A DNA stretch of 64,000 nucleotides, from the NCBI GenBank assembly GCA_964357255.1, contig CAYHKQ010000001.1, positions 5,470-69,469 of the forward strand, written 5' to 3'. A program made the translations under genes and the position numbers. Source of the DNA: JBBTIS01 sp038059855 (GTDB lineage: Bacteria > Elusimicrobiota > Elusimicrobia > JACQPE01). The notes under the pieces were generated by a model. It ran no database searches and was not told the origin of the DNA. It saw only the letters and a program-made list of their open reading frames with translations. Below, in pieces: positions 51,210-59,548 of this stretch (the first letter of the stretch is position 1; every line of letters begins with the position of its first letter).

Positions 51210-52601
51210 ATGGAGAATCGTAAAGAAAAAGATTCGCTAGGCGAACGCGAGGTTCCTAATTCCGCTTATTGGGGCATTCAAACCCTTCGAGCGCAGGAAA
51301 ATTTTTCTATCAGCGGACGGCGCGCTGGCGCTGTTTTTGTGCGGGCCTATGTTTTAATTAAAAAGGCCTGCGCCTTGGCCAATAGGGATTTGGGCGCCCT
51401 GGGCATGGACCGGGCCGAAGCGATTATGGCCGCGGCCAATGAAGCGCTCGAAGGCAAACATCTCGATCAATTTGTCATTGACATTTATCAGGCCGGCGCC
51501 GGCACATCGTTTAACATGAACGTCAACGAGGTGTTGGCTAATCGGGCATTGGAAATCATGGGCAGGAAAAAGGGCGAGTATGAGGCCCTTTCCCCCAATG
51601 AACATGTCAATTGCGGGCAATCCAGCAACGACACTTTTCCAACGGCGAGTCATTTGGCGGTTCTTTTGGAGTTTCCCCGGCTCTCAAAGGCCATTGAAAC
51701 TCTTGTAAAGGCTTATGCCGCCAAGGGCAGGGAGTTTGCCGATGTTCTTAAATCCGCGCGCACGCACCTACGGGACGCCGTGCCGATTACATTGGGTCAG
51801 GAGTTTGGGGCTTACGCGGTGGCGATCGAGGAGTGTCACACGCAAATGGCCGGGGCGAGCGACTTGTTACGCTACGTTGCCCTGGGGGGCACGGCGGCCG
51901 GCACCGGAATGAACGCGGCCAAGGGTTTTCGCCAGGCCGCGATCAGTTCCTTGGCTAATCTTTCGGGCGTCAATCTCTATGCGGCCCGGGACGCGAGGTA
52001 CGCCCTTCAGAGCCATTTTCCGCTGTTGGCCTTTTCCGGCGCGATGCGGAACTTTGCTTTGGAGTTGATTCGTCTTGCCAACGATCTTCGGCTCTTGGCC
52101 TCCGGGCCTTTGACGGGATTGGGCGAAATTACGCTTCCAGCCGTTCAGCCGGGCTCTTCGATGATGCCCGGCAAGGTTAATCCTTCTATGGCCGAGGCGC
52201 TTAATCAAATCGCTTTTGACGTGGTGGGCGCGGATGCTACGACTGCGCTCGCGTCCCAAGCCGGGCAGTTGGATCTTAATGTCATGACGCCTATTTCTAT
52301 TTTTCGGATTTTAGATTCCATGAGTATTCTTGGCAACTTTTTACCTGTGTTCGCTAAAAAATGCGTTGAAGGGATTACCGTGGACCGCGAGCGTTGCCGT
52401 TATTATTTCGGCATTAGCCCTTCGTTGGCTACGGCGCTGACTCCAAAGATCGGTTATTTAAAATCCGCTGAAATTTTTAAGGAGTGCGTTGAAAGCAAGA
52501 CGCCGGTCCCAGATTTGGCGCGGCAAAAGAATCTGATCAGCGAAGAAGAGATGAATCGTCTTTTTGATCCCAAGGCGCTCACGGGTGAGGCGGACGCGTA
52601 A
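51210..52601 (+). CDS. Aspartase/fumarase-family lyase
   Basis: 463 residues. The superfamily signature GSSMMPGKVNP (about 316-326) carries the catalytic Ser loop; NEHVNCGQSSNDTFPTA (about 130-146) and ALGGTAAGTGMNAA are shared by both types. An aspartate ammonia-lyase is my preference, from NVNEVLANRALE and VIGD-like VVGAD; fumarate hydratase class II is possible. ATG 51210 is chosen over the GTG at 51201. Confidence 0.8.
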   Translation: MENRKEKDSLGEREVPNSAYWGIQTLRAQENFSISGRRAGAVFVRAYVLIKKACALANRDLGALGMDRAEAIMAAANEALEGKHLDQFVIDIYQAGAGTSFNMNVNEVLANRALEIMGRKKGEYEALSPNEHVNCGQSSNDTFPTASHLAVLLEFPRLSKAIETLVKAYAAKGREFADVLKSARTHLRDAVPITLGQEFGAYAVAIEECHTQMAGASDLLRYVALGGTAAGTGMNAAKGFRQAAISSLANLSGVNLYAARDARYALQSHFPLLAFSGAMRNFALELIRLANDLRLLASGPLTGLGEITLPAVQPGSSMMPGKVNPSMAEALNQIAFDVVGADATTALASQAGQLDLNVMTPISIFRILDSMSILGNFLPVFAKKCVEGITVDRERCRYYFGISPSLATALTPKIGYLKSAEIFKECVESKTPVPDLARQKNLISEEEMNRLFDPKALTGEADA

Positions 52602-52603
52602 CC

Positions 52604-53461
52604 ATGGAACATCCATCGGTCATCGGCAGGGTTCGCTCGGCGCCTGCCCAGCTGTACTACAACAACCTGAAATTTTTTGGTTCCTATGTCACAATACCGG
52701 TTAGCGCCGGGGTTTTGGCCGACCTGGTGCTTCGAGGCCGTATTATGGCCGGTCCGGTGGCCGCTGGTGATTTGACCCGTTTGCTTCAGGAAGGATGCGA
52801 AGAACTGGCTGATTTTGGAATTTTTATTAATCCGTACAAGGCTTACGCCGAACTGCCGGATGAGTCCGCGCAGGCGGCCATCAATCATGCCCCTTATGTG
52901 ATGCTGACCCGCCGTCCTATTGAAGAGCACGGGCGGCTTAAAGTCGGCATCTCTGAAGAAATCTTGAGCTTGGCGCCCGAGGCCGCGGTGTTGGCTAAAC
53001 TGCTGTTGTCGTTTTATTGGGAGATGGACCACGAAATTAGCTCCGAGCTTAGCCTGGAGGATGATGTTTGGGTGTGCCAGGGCGGGCCGTATCTTGGCTC
53101 GCGGTCCAGGCAGTTTTTTGGATTTTCCTACGCCTACGATTTGGCGTGGGAATGGTATCGTTGGAAACGCGCCCCCTTTTGTCTTTACCGTTGGGTTTGC
53201 CAGCCGGGTTTAGAGCGTGATCAAAAAGATGAATTGATCAGCGTGATCCGGCGCACCTTGGAGCTGAATTTGCGTAACTTGAGCCAAATGGCGGCTCAAG
53301 AGGCGTCTTTAAAGGGTCTCGAACGCGGTGAAGTCCTGGACTATTTGCAATGCTTCGGGTTTCGCCTGGATCTCTGGAGAGAGTCCGCGCAAAATGCGCT
53401 CTGCAATTTAGTGTCCATGCTCAAAGAGTCGGAGATTTTTTCTCTGAGCCCCAGAGCCTAG
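52604..53461 (+). CDS. MqnA-like (chorismate dehydratase-type) protein
   Basis: 285 residues. N-terminal IGRVRSAPAQLYYNNL (about 7-22), SRSRQFFGFSYAYDLAWEWYRW and YLQCFGFRLDLWRESAQNALCNL match MqnA/MqnD periplasmic-binding-type folds of the futalosine menaquinone pathway. A chorismate dehydratase role is likely but some residues deviate, so a paralogue is possible. It is 2 nt after the lyase. Its TAG stop lies within the 24-bp repeat that bounds the mobile island. Confidence 0.65.
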   Translation: MEHPSVIGRVRSAPAQLYYNNLKFFGSYVTIPVSAGVLADLVLRGRIMAGPVAAGDLTRLLQEGCEELADFGIFINPYKAYAELPDESAQAAINHAPYVMLTRRPIEEHGRLKVGISEEILSLAPEAAVLAKLLLSFYWEMDHEISSELSLEDDVWVCQGGPYLGSRSRQFFGFSYAYDLAWEWYRWKRAPFCLYRWVCQPGLERDQKDELISVIRRTLELNLRNLSQMAAQEASLKGLERGEVLDYLQCFGFRLDLWRESAQNALCNLVSMLKESEIFSLSPRA

Positions 53462-53480
53462 CGTGAGTTTACTGCGGTTG
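53457..53480. repeat. Left 24-bp inverted repeat of mobile island
   Basis: Perfect inverse of 55393-55416. It contains the MqnA-like stop codon. Confidence 0.9.
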
Positions 53481-53528
53481 CGTAATTCCGGGGACACCCC
53501 ACTTAATTCATATGTTCTAAAATCCTCC

Positions 53529-53631
53529 ATGGCCCGCATTGCCAGAATCGTTGCTCCGCATATCCCCCACCATGTCACGCAAAGAGGAAACCGAAGGCAG
53601 AATACTTTCTTTTGCGACGATGATTACCAAC
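53529..53631 (+). pseudogene. 5' fragment of REP-associated (Y1/IS200-like) transposase
   Basis: Begins MARIARIVAPHIPHHVTQRG and reads to FFCDDDYQ, the typical start of RAYT proteins, then joins unrelated IS21-end sequence. The catalytic HxH (HHVT) is present but the rest is lost. Confidence 0.8.
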
Positions 53632-53649
53632 TGCGTTTTTCGGTCCAAA

Positions 53650-53790
53650 GTGGCCACCCTTTTCGGCGGCATGACGGCCACCTATTTCGGAACATGACGG
53701 CCACCCTTTTCGGCCGGAAGACGGCCACTTTCTAGATCCTTCCGAAAGGGTGGCCATCATGCCCGAAACACCCCCGCAGCGAACGGCGTT
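53650..53790. repeat. IS21-type terminal repeats
   Basis: Three direct copies of ACGGCCACC-N-TTTCGG about 24 bp apart, followed by an inverted copy (CCGAAAGGGTGGCC). IS21 ends typically carry several transposase-binding repeats. Confidence 0.65.
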
Positions 53791-53848
53791 GGTTTAACCA
53801 CAATTCGCCGTAGAATCCTTGCAATGTTTCCAGCATCAAGGAGGTTCT

Positions 53849-54508
53849 ATGGCACAAGAGAGGTTAACCATGCGCACAACAAAGGAGGTTTGCAGGCTTA
53901 AGTTTGCCTGCTACCTGAGCAACCGCCAAATTGCCAAGAGTCTTGGCATTGGCCGTACAACAGTCGCGGATTATCTGGGGCGCGCTCAAGCCGCGGGCCT
54001 GGCGGATTGGCCGGCGATTGAAACCATTGGTGAAGAGGAACTCGAACAAAAACTCTTTTCTCTGCCACTGGACAACCCATCGGCCTCATCAAAGCCCCTG
54101 CCCGATTACGCCAGGGTCCATGAGGAGCTTCGCAATTCCCATGTTACCCTGACGCTTCTGTGGCAAGAGCACAAGGAGCAGCATCCCGATAGCCACGGCT
54201 ACACCCAGTTCGCTCATTACTACAGCGAGTACAAGAAAAAGCTGGGCCTGGTGATGCGCCAAGAGCATAAGGCCGGGGAGAAAGTCTTCGTGGATTACTG
54301 TGATGGCCTCGGGATCATTGATCCCGATACAGGAGAGATTGTCCCAACCCAGCTCTTTGTGGGAGTCTGGGGAGCGTCGAACTACACCTACGCCGAGGCC
54401 TCCCGAAGCCAGGACCTGGCCTGCTGGACCATGAGCCATGTGCGGGCCTTTGAATACTTCAACCGCGTTCCGGTAAGCTTGCAACGTCCCAACCTCCGGA
54501 AGCCATAA
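53849..54508 (+). pseudogene. istA: Truncated IS21-family IstA transposase
   Basis: 219 residues kept. An HTH (NRQIAKSLGIGRTTVADYL) then the start of the DDE domain with VFVDYCDGLGIID (first Asp) and FVGVWGASNYTYAEA. Sequence departs after AFEYFNRVP and stops, so the second and third catalytic acids and istB are missing. ATG 53849 has AAGGAGG. Confidence 0.85.
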
Positions 54509-54512
54509 TTAT

Positions 54513-54544
54513 ATATGGCTATTTTGCCATATTCCTGGTATACT
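54513..54544 (+). promoter_or_regulatory. Putative brnTA promoter with palindrome
   Basis: ATATGGC-TATTTT-GCCATAT (54513-54532) lies just before a -10 TATACT (54539-54544), 10 nt before brnT. BrnA is known to repress its own promoter; this is a candidate operator. Confidence 0.5.
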
Positions 54545-54554
54545 AATCTTAGTC

Positions 54555-54839
54555 ATGTTGCATTTTGAGTGGGACAGCAGGAAGGATCGGAAAAATCAAC
54601 TAAAACACGGGGTATCCTTCAAGACTGCCCAGTACGCATTCTCCGATCCCGAACGCGTCATCGCCGAAGACTTGGAGCATAGCGAGAAAGAGAAACGTTT
54701 CTATTGTTTCGGCCGAGTTGAGGAAGAAATATTGACCGTTCGTTTCACGTTTAGAAAAGAGCGGATTCGGATTTTTGGAGCTGGATACTGGAGAAAAGGA
54801 AGGGTTGTTTATGAAAAAGAAAATAAAATACACGGATGA
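54555..54839 (+). CDS. brnT: BrnT-family toxin
   Basis: 94 residues. The family starts FEWDSRKDRKNQLKHGVSF and has AFSDPERV and RIFGAGYWRKGR. RelE-fold ribonuclease. It overlaps brnA by 29 nt in the usual toxin-first order. Confidence 0.92.
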   Translation: MLHFEWDSRKDRKNQLKHGVSFKTAQYAFSDPERVIAEDLEHSEKEKRFYCFGRVEEEILTVRFTFRKERIRIFGAGYWRKGRVVYEKENKIHG

Positions 54840-55047
54840 GCCGCTCGGAAAACTTCGGATAATCAAGGATTTTTTGCCTCCTCCGGAAGAGCTGGCTTTC
54901 AAAGAGAAGGGCGTTAAGGTGACGATGACGCTCAGCAAATCGAGCGTCGAATTCTTCAAAAAGGCCGCTGAAAAGTACCACGCTCCATATCAGCAGATGC
55001 TTCGCAAATTGATCGATGCCTACACGGCTCACCATTTCTTGCCCTAA
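54811..55047 (+). CDS. brnA: BrnA-family antitoxin
   Basis: 78 residues. A central ribbon-helix-helix-type segment KVTMTLSKSSVEFFKKAAEK (about 38-57) follows a basic N-terminus. It neutralises BrnT and represses the operon. ATG 54811 is preceded by GGAAGGG. Confidence 0.85.
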   Translation: MKKKIKYTDEPLGKLRIIKDFLPPPEELAFKEKGVKVTMTLSKSSVEFFKKAAEKYHAPYQQMLRKLIDAYTAHHFLP

Positions 55048-55116
55048 TGCGAATTTAGAATAAAAGTAAAAGGAGACTTGACCCTCAAACAGGAATTCCG
55101 GGGACACCCCGCTTAA

Positions 55117-55254
55117 TGCAGGAACCGCTACAAAAAAAAGTTTCCCGTAGCCTACGATCAATACGCCAAGCTCCTGGAAGAAAAGCAAGCGCAGGAGTCT
55201 GCCTTGGCCCAGCTCACGCAGGAATACCTATTGTTAAAAAAAAGAGTGAGTTAG
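55117..55254 (+). pseudogene. C-terminal coding remnant, probably of a transposase/integrase
   Basis: An open stretch without start reads RNRYKKKFPVAYDQYAKLLE and then a coiled Gln/Glu/Leu segment to TAG. It lies next to a GGAATTCCGGGGACACC repeat. The parent family is not recognised. Confidence 0.4.
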
Positions 55255-55392
55255 TGAATTCCGGGGGAATTCCGGAATTTTAAAGCTATTGCGGGAGAAT
55301 AAAAAAACCGAAGTTTGTCTATACGGCTTGTAGCGCAGAAAAAAGCTGACTGTTCGAGGGAAAAATTAGGTTTTAGGGCCGCGTCACGCCCC

Positions 55393-55416
55393 CAACCGCA
55401 GTAAACTCACGCTAGG
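55393..55416. repeat. Right 24-bp inverted repeat of mobile island
   Basis: Perfect inverse of 53457-53480. It contains the stop codon of the leftward oxidoreductase gene. Confidence 0.9.
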
Positions 55417-56455
55417 GCACGAGCACGATTTTTCCAAAGAATTGGCGCGAGAGCATTTTTTCCTGGGCTCCCCGCGCGTCCTTGAGTCCCCAGACGGAAT
55501 CAATCACGGGACAGAGTTTTTTTTCTTCCACCAGTTGGGTAATTTTTTGAAACTCGGCCAAGGTTCCCATGATTGATCCCTGGAGCCGGATTTCGCGGGT
55601 GAAAAAATATCGAAGATCAATCGGAGCTTCTGGGCCGGCGGTGGCGCCGCAGGTGACGATGATCCCCCCTTTTTTAACCGATTTAATGGAATTCGCCATC
55701 GTTGCCGGGCCCACGTGTTCAAAAACAATGTCTACGCCCCTGCTATCCGTGGCCACAAGCGCCTCGCGGTAAAACGGGGTTGAGCCGTCGGGCTTGGAAA
55801 GGATGGTAATATCGGCGCCCAGGGCCCTGGCCTTGTCTAGTTTGTCCTCGTTGCCGGCCACCGCCAAGATTGGCTTGGCGCCTGCGAGTTTGGCGATTTG
55901 GATGGCGGCAACGCCGATTCCGCTGGCGGCTCCAAGAATTAAAACGCTGTTGCCTGCCGCAAGGTTCCCCTGGGTCATGAGCATGTGCCAAGCGGTAAGG
56001 AATGTCAGCGGGTAGGCCGCCGCTTCCTCAAAGCTGATGTTTTTTGGTTTGGCCGCTAATTGTCGGGCTTTGACCTTGACAAACTCGGCCAGACCTCCCG
56101 GAACATGCTCGCCTAAGATGCCGTAGGCGACGCAAAGATTGTCCCTGCCCTCCAGGCAGAAGGGGCACTTAAAGCAGGAGATTCCCGGCGAAATTACCAC
56201 GGCCTCTCCGGCGATCCATCCCTTGACCCCGGAGCCGAGCCGGGCAATTTCGCCGCTCGCGTCGCAACCTGAAATGTGGGGCAGGGGAACTTTTAAGCCC
56301 GGCAATCCTTGGCGCACCCAGATGTCCAGGCGGTTAAGCGCCGTTGCTCGCACGCGGACCAGGGCCTCGTCTTGGGCTAAGACCGGATCGGGAAAATTTT
56401 CAACATATTCGAGTTTTTCAGGCCCGCCGTGTTCGCGGAAGATGACGGCTTTCAT
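55412..56455 (-). CDS. Zinc-binding alcohol dehydrogenase/quinone oxidoreductase family protein
   Basis: 347 residues. MDR superfamily: MKAVIFREHGGPEKLEY start, structural-zinc cysteines in CFKCPFCLEGRDNLC (about 95-109), Rossmann motif LILGAASGIGVAAIQIAK (about 173-190). An NADP-dependent alcohol or enone reductase; the substrate is not predictable. Its stop lies in the right repeat of the island. Confidence 0.85.
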   Translation of the reverse strand: MKAVIFREHGGPEKLEYVENFPDPVLAQDEALVRVRATALNRLDIWVRQGLPGLKVPLPHISGCDASGEIARLGSGVKGWIAGEAVVISPGISCFKCPFCLEGRDNLCVAYGILGEHVPGGLAEFVKVKARQLAAKPKNISFEEAAAYPLTFLTAWHMLMTQGNLAAGNSVLILGAASGIGVAAIQIAKLAGAKPILAVAGNEDKLDKARALGADITILSKPDGSTPFYREALVATDSRGVDIVFEHVGPATMANSIKSVKKGGIIVTCGATAGPEAPIDLRYFFTREIRLQGSIMGTLAEFQKITQLVEEKKLCPVIDSVWGLKDARGAQEKMLSRQFFGKIVLVP

Positions 56456-56495
56456 AAAAAGGCAATTTTATTGCCCGAGAGCCCACGAGCCACGG

Positions 56496-56924
56496 TTATC
56501 CCCCCCGGGCTTCAAACAGGGTTTGACACGCGAGGCAGTAGCGGCTGTAGGGAATGACGCGGAGGCGTTTCAATGGAATTGGTTTTTTGCAACGGTCGCA
56601 ATAGCCGAAGGTTTTATTCGCGATGCGTTGCAGGGCTTCTTCGATTTGCATCAGGGTTTCTCGTTCCGAGCCGGAAATCTCAAACAGCATTTCTTTTTCG
56701 TAGGTTTGCGTGGCGACGTCGGCGTCATCGCCCGGGCTGACCTCGATCGTGGATGGCAACTCCGTTTTTTTGAGGTCTTCAAGGTCGGCGGCGAGCCTGG
56801 CGTGGATTTCAAACAATTCTTTTTTGAACGCCGTCAGCGCCCTGGCAGGCAGGGGTTTGAGGCGGATTTGCGCTACGGGCGCAAGCTTGGCTTTCGCCGT
56901 CAGCTTTGTTTTTATTTTTTCCAT
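56496..56924 (-). CDS. DksA/TraR-family zinc-finger protein
   Basis: 142 residues from ATG 56924 (AGGAGG upstream). An N-terminal coiled-coil region and a C-terminal C4 zinc finger YCDRCKKPIPLKRLRVIPYS...CLAC (about 108-133). DksA-type proteins bind RNA polymerase through the secondary channel; length and acidic DDADVA near the coil tip support this. Confidence 0.85.
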   Translation of the reverse strand: MEKIKTKLTAKAKLAPVAQIRLKPLPARALTAFKKELFEIHARLAADLEDLKKTELPSTIEVSPGDDADVATQTYEKEMLFEISGSERETLMQIEEALQRIANKTFGYCDRCKKPIPLKRLRVIPYSRYCLACQTLFEARGG

Positions 56925-57099
56925 AGTCCCTCCTAGCCGATTATTTCGCTTTTTCATAAGTGGCCGCTATTATAGAAATTCAAATAGGCGACCAGGGTGG
57001 CGGTGGAGGGGGCGCAGAATTTTCCCGAGGAACGGAAAAAAGGGGCGTCATGGTTGGTTTTGCCGTCAATGGTTGTTTCTACGATATCTGATCGAATGT

Positions 57100-57612
57100 T
57101 CAGGAGGCCATCGCCGGCGTGCCGGCCTTTTTCTCGATCCAGGAGGCGGCCCAGAAAAAGGCGGTTCCGTAGAGCATGGTGGCGGCCATTTCGTTGAACA
57201 GGAACGGCAGGGCTACGGCGTAGCAGGTGGCCAGGCCGGCCAAGTTGTGAGGGTACATGCCGGAGACGAGCCACACGCCCAGATTGCTGACGGTAAAAAA
57301 GATGGCGGAGGAAAGGCCCAAGCCTCCCAGGCGGCCAGCCCGGCTCGTCCCGCACCGGCGTCCCAGCCAGGTCGCGGCGAAAAAACCGGCGTATACGAAC
57401 AGCATGGTCGAGTGCCAGCCCAGGATGGCGTCGGAGGCAAGGAGAATAATCATCGGCAAGGCATAAGCCCAAATCCCGGCCATTTTGTTGCCGGAGAAGA
57501 AGGCCATGGCTCCGGTCGGCGTGAAATTCGCCGGATGCGGCGCGAGCCGTGCCGCGGCTCCCAAGAGGATCAGCCCCGCGTAATAAAATTCTTTTTTGTC
57601 TATTTTGTTCAT
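57100..57612 (-). CDS. DUF6580-family membrane protein
   Basis: 170 residues with four to five TM helices. APHPANFTPTGAMAFFSG (about 24-41) is a marker of a conserved small membrane family of unknown role, sometimes near vitamin-transport genes. A 175-bp stretch to the DksA-type gene has no gene I can support. Confidence 0.7.
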   Translation of the reverse strand: MNKIDKKEFYYAGLILLGAAARLAPHPANFTPTGAMAFFSGNKMAGIWAYALPMIILLASDAILGWHSTMLFVYAGFFAATWLGRRCGTSRAGRLGGLGLSSAIFFTVSNLGVWLVSGMYPHNLAGLATCYAVALPFLFNEMAATMLYGTAFFWAASWIEKKAGTPAMAS

Positions 57613-57656
57613 TGTATTGATTCTCCCTTGTAAACGTTTCTCGACATTATTCTATT

Positions 57657-58226
57657 TTATTTGAGCGGCTCAATAATCAAAATGGAAGAATTCCCTTCGC
57701 GCCGGGGATTATATTGATCCGGCGTTTTTTTCCCTTCCACAAGATAGTGGTAGCGGTAGGTGCCGGGGGTAATTTCTATTCCGGCCCTCCAGGTTCCGGG
57801 TTTTTCTTTGTTCATTTTAATCGGCGACCAAGAGTTGAATTCGCCGGCCAGGAAAACTTCCTTGGCGCGATAGTTGACGCAAGTAAAAAGAATGTGACGG
57901 GGCAGGAGAGATTTTGTGTCCACGGCTGTTTTGGCTTTTTCAATGTCTAGGGCGGGCGGCGGGCCGACCGGCTGGGAGGAGATGATAATGGTGGGGCCCT
58001 GCGGCAGGCCGGCGGATTTGGGCGTGACGGGACGCGTAATTTTTGCCTTAAGAAGATCCTGGGTTCGCTTGCGTTCCAAGCGATGGTAGCGGTAAGCGGC
58101 GGTGTATCCCGACAGAAAAGAAACCGACAGCGATAAAACGATAATAATTTGAAGTTTGGTTTTATCTCTCCCTTGCTGATCGCGCGGCTTTAGGGGTTGC
58201 GGCTGTTGTTCTTGAGGGTCGGCCAA
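57657..58226 (-). CDS. Membrane-anchored glycogen-binding-domain protein
   Basis: 189 residues. One TM (about 24-46) and a C-terminal CBM48/AMPK-type domain (KEVFLAGEFNSWSPIKMNKEKPGTWRAG, about 120-147, and YRYHYLVEGKKTPDQYNP). Role unknown; it may bind glycan. It overlaps the pterin dehydratase gene by 37 nt. Confidence 0.75.
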   Translation of the reverse strand: MADPQEQQPQPLKPRDQQGRDKTKLQIIIVLSLSVSFLSGYTAAYRYHRLERKRTQDLLKAKITRPVTPKSAGLPQGPTIIISSQPVGPPPALDIEKAKTAVDTKSLLPRHILFTCVNYRAKEVFLAGEFNSWSPIKMNKEKPGTWRAGIEITPGTYRYHYLVEGKKTPDQYNPRREGNSSILIIEPLK

Positions 58227-58501
58227 GTGCTTAAGATTTTCTCCAGCGTTTTGGCCAGGATGAAGTCAAGCTCGGTGACTGCACTGGCGCTATGCGTGAA
58301 GAGATTTAGGCGCATTTTGCAGAAAGAAAGATGAATATCCGGATGATGGTTCATTTCCTCGCAGATGGGGATGAGATTGTTGATGAAACCCACGGCATCC
58401 AAGAAATCCTGGAATTTGACTTCGCGGACCAATTGGCCGTTGTCCATCGTCCAAAGGGGCAGGCTTTTTAGAAGCTCGTTAATTTTTTGTTCTTGAAGCA
58501 T
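58190..58501 (-). CDS. 4a-hydroxytetrahydrobiopterin dehydratase
   Basis: 103 residues. The family motif EMNHHPDIHLSFCKMRLNLFTHSASAVTELD (about 48-78) with the two catalytic His. It dehydrates pterin carbinolamine; no aromatic hydroxylase is seen here. It overlaps the CBM48 gene downstream. Confidence 0.92.
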   Translation of the reverse strand: MLQEQKINELLKSLPLWTMDNGQLVREVKFQDFLDAVGFINNLIPICEEMNHHPDIHLSFCKMRLNLFTHSASAVTELDFILAKTLEKILSTWPTLKNNSRNP

Positions 58502-58523
58502 AAAAATTAATTATAGTTTTTCA

Positions 58524-59537
58524 GTGAGATTTTTTATCCTTGTCTTGCTGGCGGGCAGTTGGGCTTTTGCCCAGGGCGAAGCCAAAAACCCTTTTGTGAT
58601 GAATGGCTTTCATCTTTTGGCCTGGACTCCGGAGGGTTACGCCCAGGCCCAGGCCGGGCAGAGCCTGCGCGATATCGCGGCCACCGGAGCCAATTGGGTT
58701 GTTATTACCCCGTTTAAGTTCATGGCCGACAAAAATGCCTCGGTGATTTCCTGGAAAAACGATGCGGCCGGGGATGACGCTTTGCGCGGGATTATCCGCC
58801 AAGCCAAGGCATTGGGCCTTAAAATCGCGCTTAAGCCCCACGTGGACAGCCGCGACGGAACATTTCGTGGATTTATCGATCCCAGGGACACGACGGCTTG
58901 GTTTGTGAGCTATTCCTCCATGATCTTCCACTATGCGGCGCTGGCTGAACAATCCGGCGCTGATGCTTATGTGGTTGGCACGGAGCTTATGTCCATGACC
59001 AAGCCTTTGTTTGCCGGATATTGGCAACAAATTATCCGTCAAACCAGACGGATTTATCATGGACATTTAACTTACGCGGCCTTTATGCTTGAATTCGGCG
59101 GCATTTCGTTCTGGCCTGAACTCGACTCGATCGGCGTGGACGCTTATTTTCCGATGGGCAAGCCTGGCTCTTCTGCGACGGCCGGCCAGATGACTAAGAT
59201 CTGGCGGACCGTTTATATCCCCGCGCTTCGCGTTTTGGCCCGGATAAATGGCAAGCCCATTCTATTTTCTGAAATCGGCATTTCCAGCCAAGAGGGCGCC
59301 CATGTGATGCCCTGGGTGTATCGGCGAATCGGCAAGATTAACCTTGAAGTGCAGGCCGATTATTTTGCCGCCTTTTTTGACGCGTTTGACGGCCAGGATT
59401 CCTGGTTTTTAGGCTTTTGGCAATGGGGGTGGACCGTGGACCCTAATGACGGCGGCCCGAACGATCATACCCATGCCATCGAGGGCAAGCCCGCGCTCGA
59501 GGTTTTGAAGCGAGAATTTACGAAAAAAAGCGACTAA
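58524..59537 (+). CDS. GH113-like exported glycosidase
   Basis: 337 residues, GTG start, signal peptide about 1-18. A TIM-barrel-like protein with GANWVVITPFKFM, KPHVDSRDG, VVGTELMSM (acid/base Glu candidate near 152) and ILFSEIGISS (nucleophile Glu near 252). It resembles GH113-type (beta-mannanase-like) proteins; the substrate is not established. Confidence 0.75.
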   Translation: MRFFILVLLAGSWAFAQGEAKNPFVMNGFHLLAWTPEGYAQAQAGQSLRDIAATGANWVVITPFKFMADKNASVISWKNDAAGDDALRGIIRQAKALGLKIALKPHVDSRDGTFRGFIDPRDTTAWFVSYSSMIFHYAALAEQSGADAYVVGTELMSMTKPLFAGYWQQIIRQTRRIYHGHLTYAAFMLEFGGISFWPELDSIGVDAYFPMGKPGSSATAGQMTKIWRTVYIPALRVLARINGKPILFSEIGISSQEGAHVMPWVYRRIGKINLEVQADYFAAFFDAFDGQDSWFLGFWQWGWTVDPNDGGPNDHTHAIEGKPALEVLKREFTKKSD

Positions 59538-59548
59538 CCCCCGTTTTT

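Larger units (their letters stand above)
53457..55416. mobile_element. Decayed composite mobile island (REP transposase, IS21, BrnTA)
   Basis: About 2 kb between two convergent genes and bounded by a perfect 24-bp inverted repeat. It carries a REP-type transposase 5' fragment, an IS21 end with repeated motifs, a truncated istA, brnT/brnA, direct repeats of GGAATTCCGGGGACACC type (near 53486 and 55092) and an unplaced coding remnant. Confidence 0.75.

Noticed and set aside
51210..52601. Firm call as fumarate hydratase (fumC)
   Set aside because: The signature fits both enzymes; the NVNEVLANRALE block leans to aspartase, so only the family is called with confidence.
53463..53735. A single 90-residue protein
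   Set aside because: It is a chimera of a REP-transposase 5' fragment and IS21 terminal repeats; the true ATG is 53529 and the rest is not coding.
56954..57472. Open frame of 172 codons on the minus strand
   Set aside because: It is an arginine-rich out-of-frame shadow of the DUF6580 gene; no ribosome site or family likeness.
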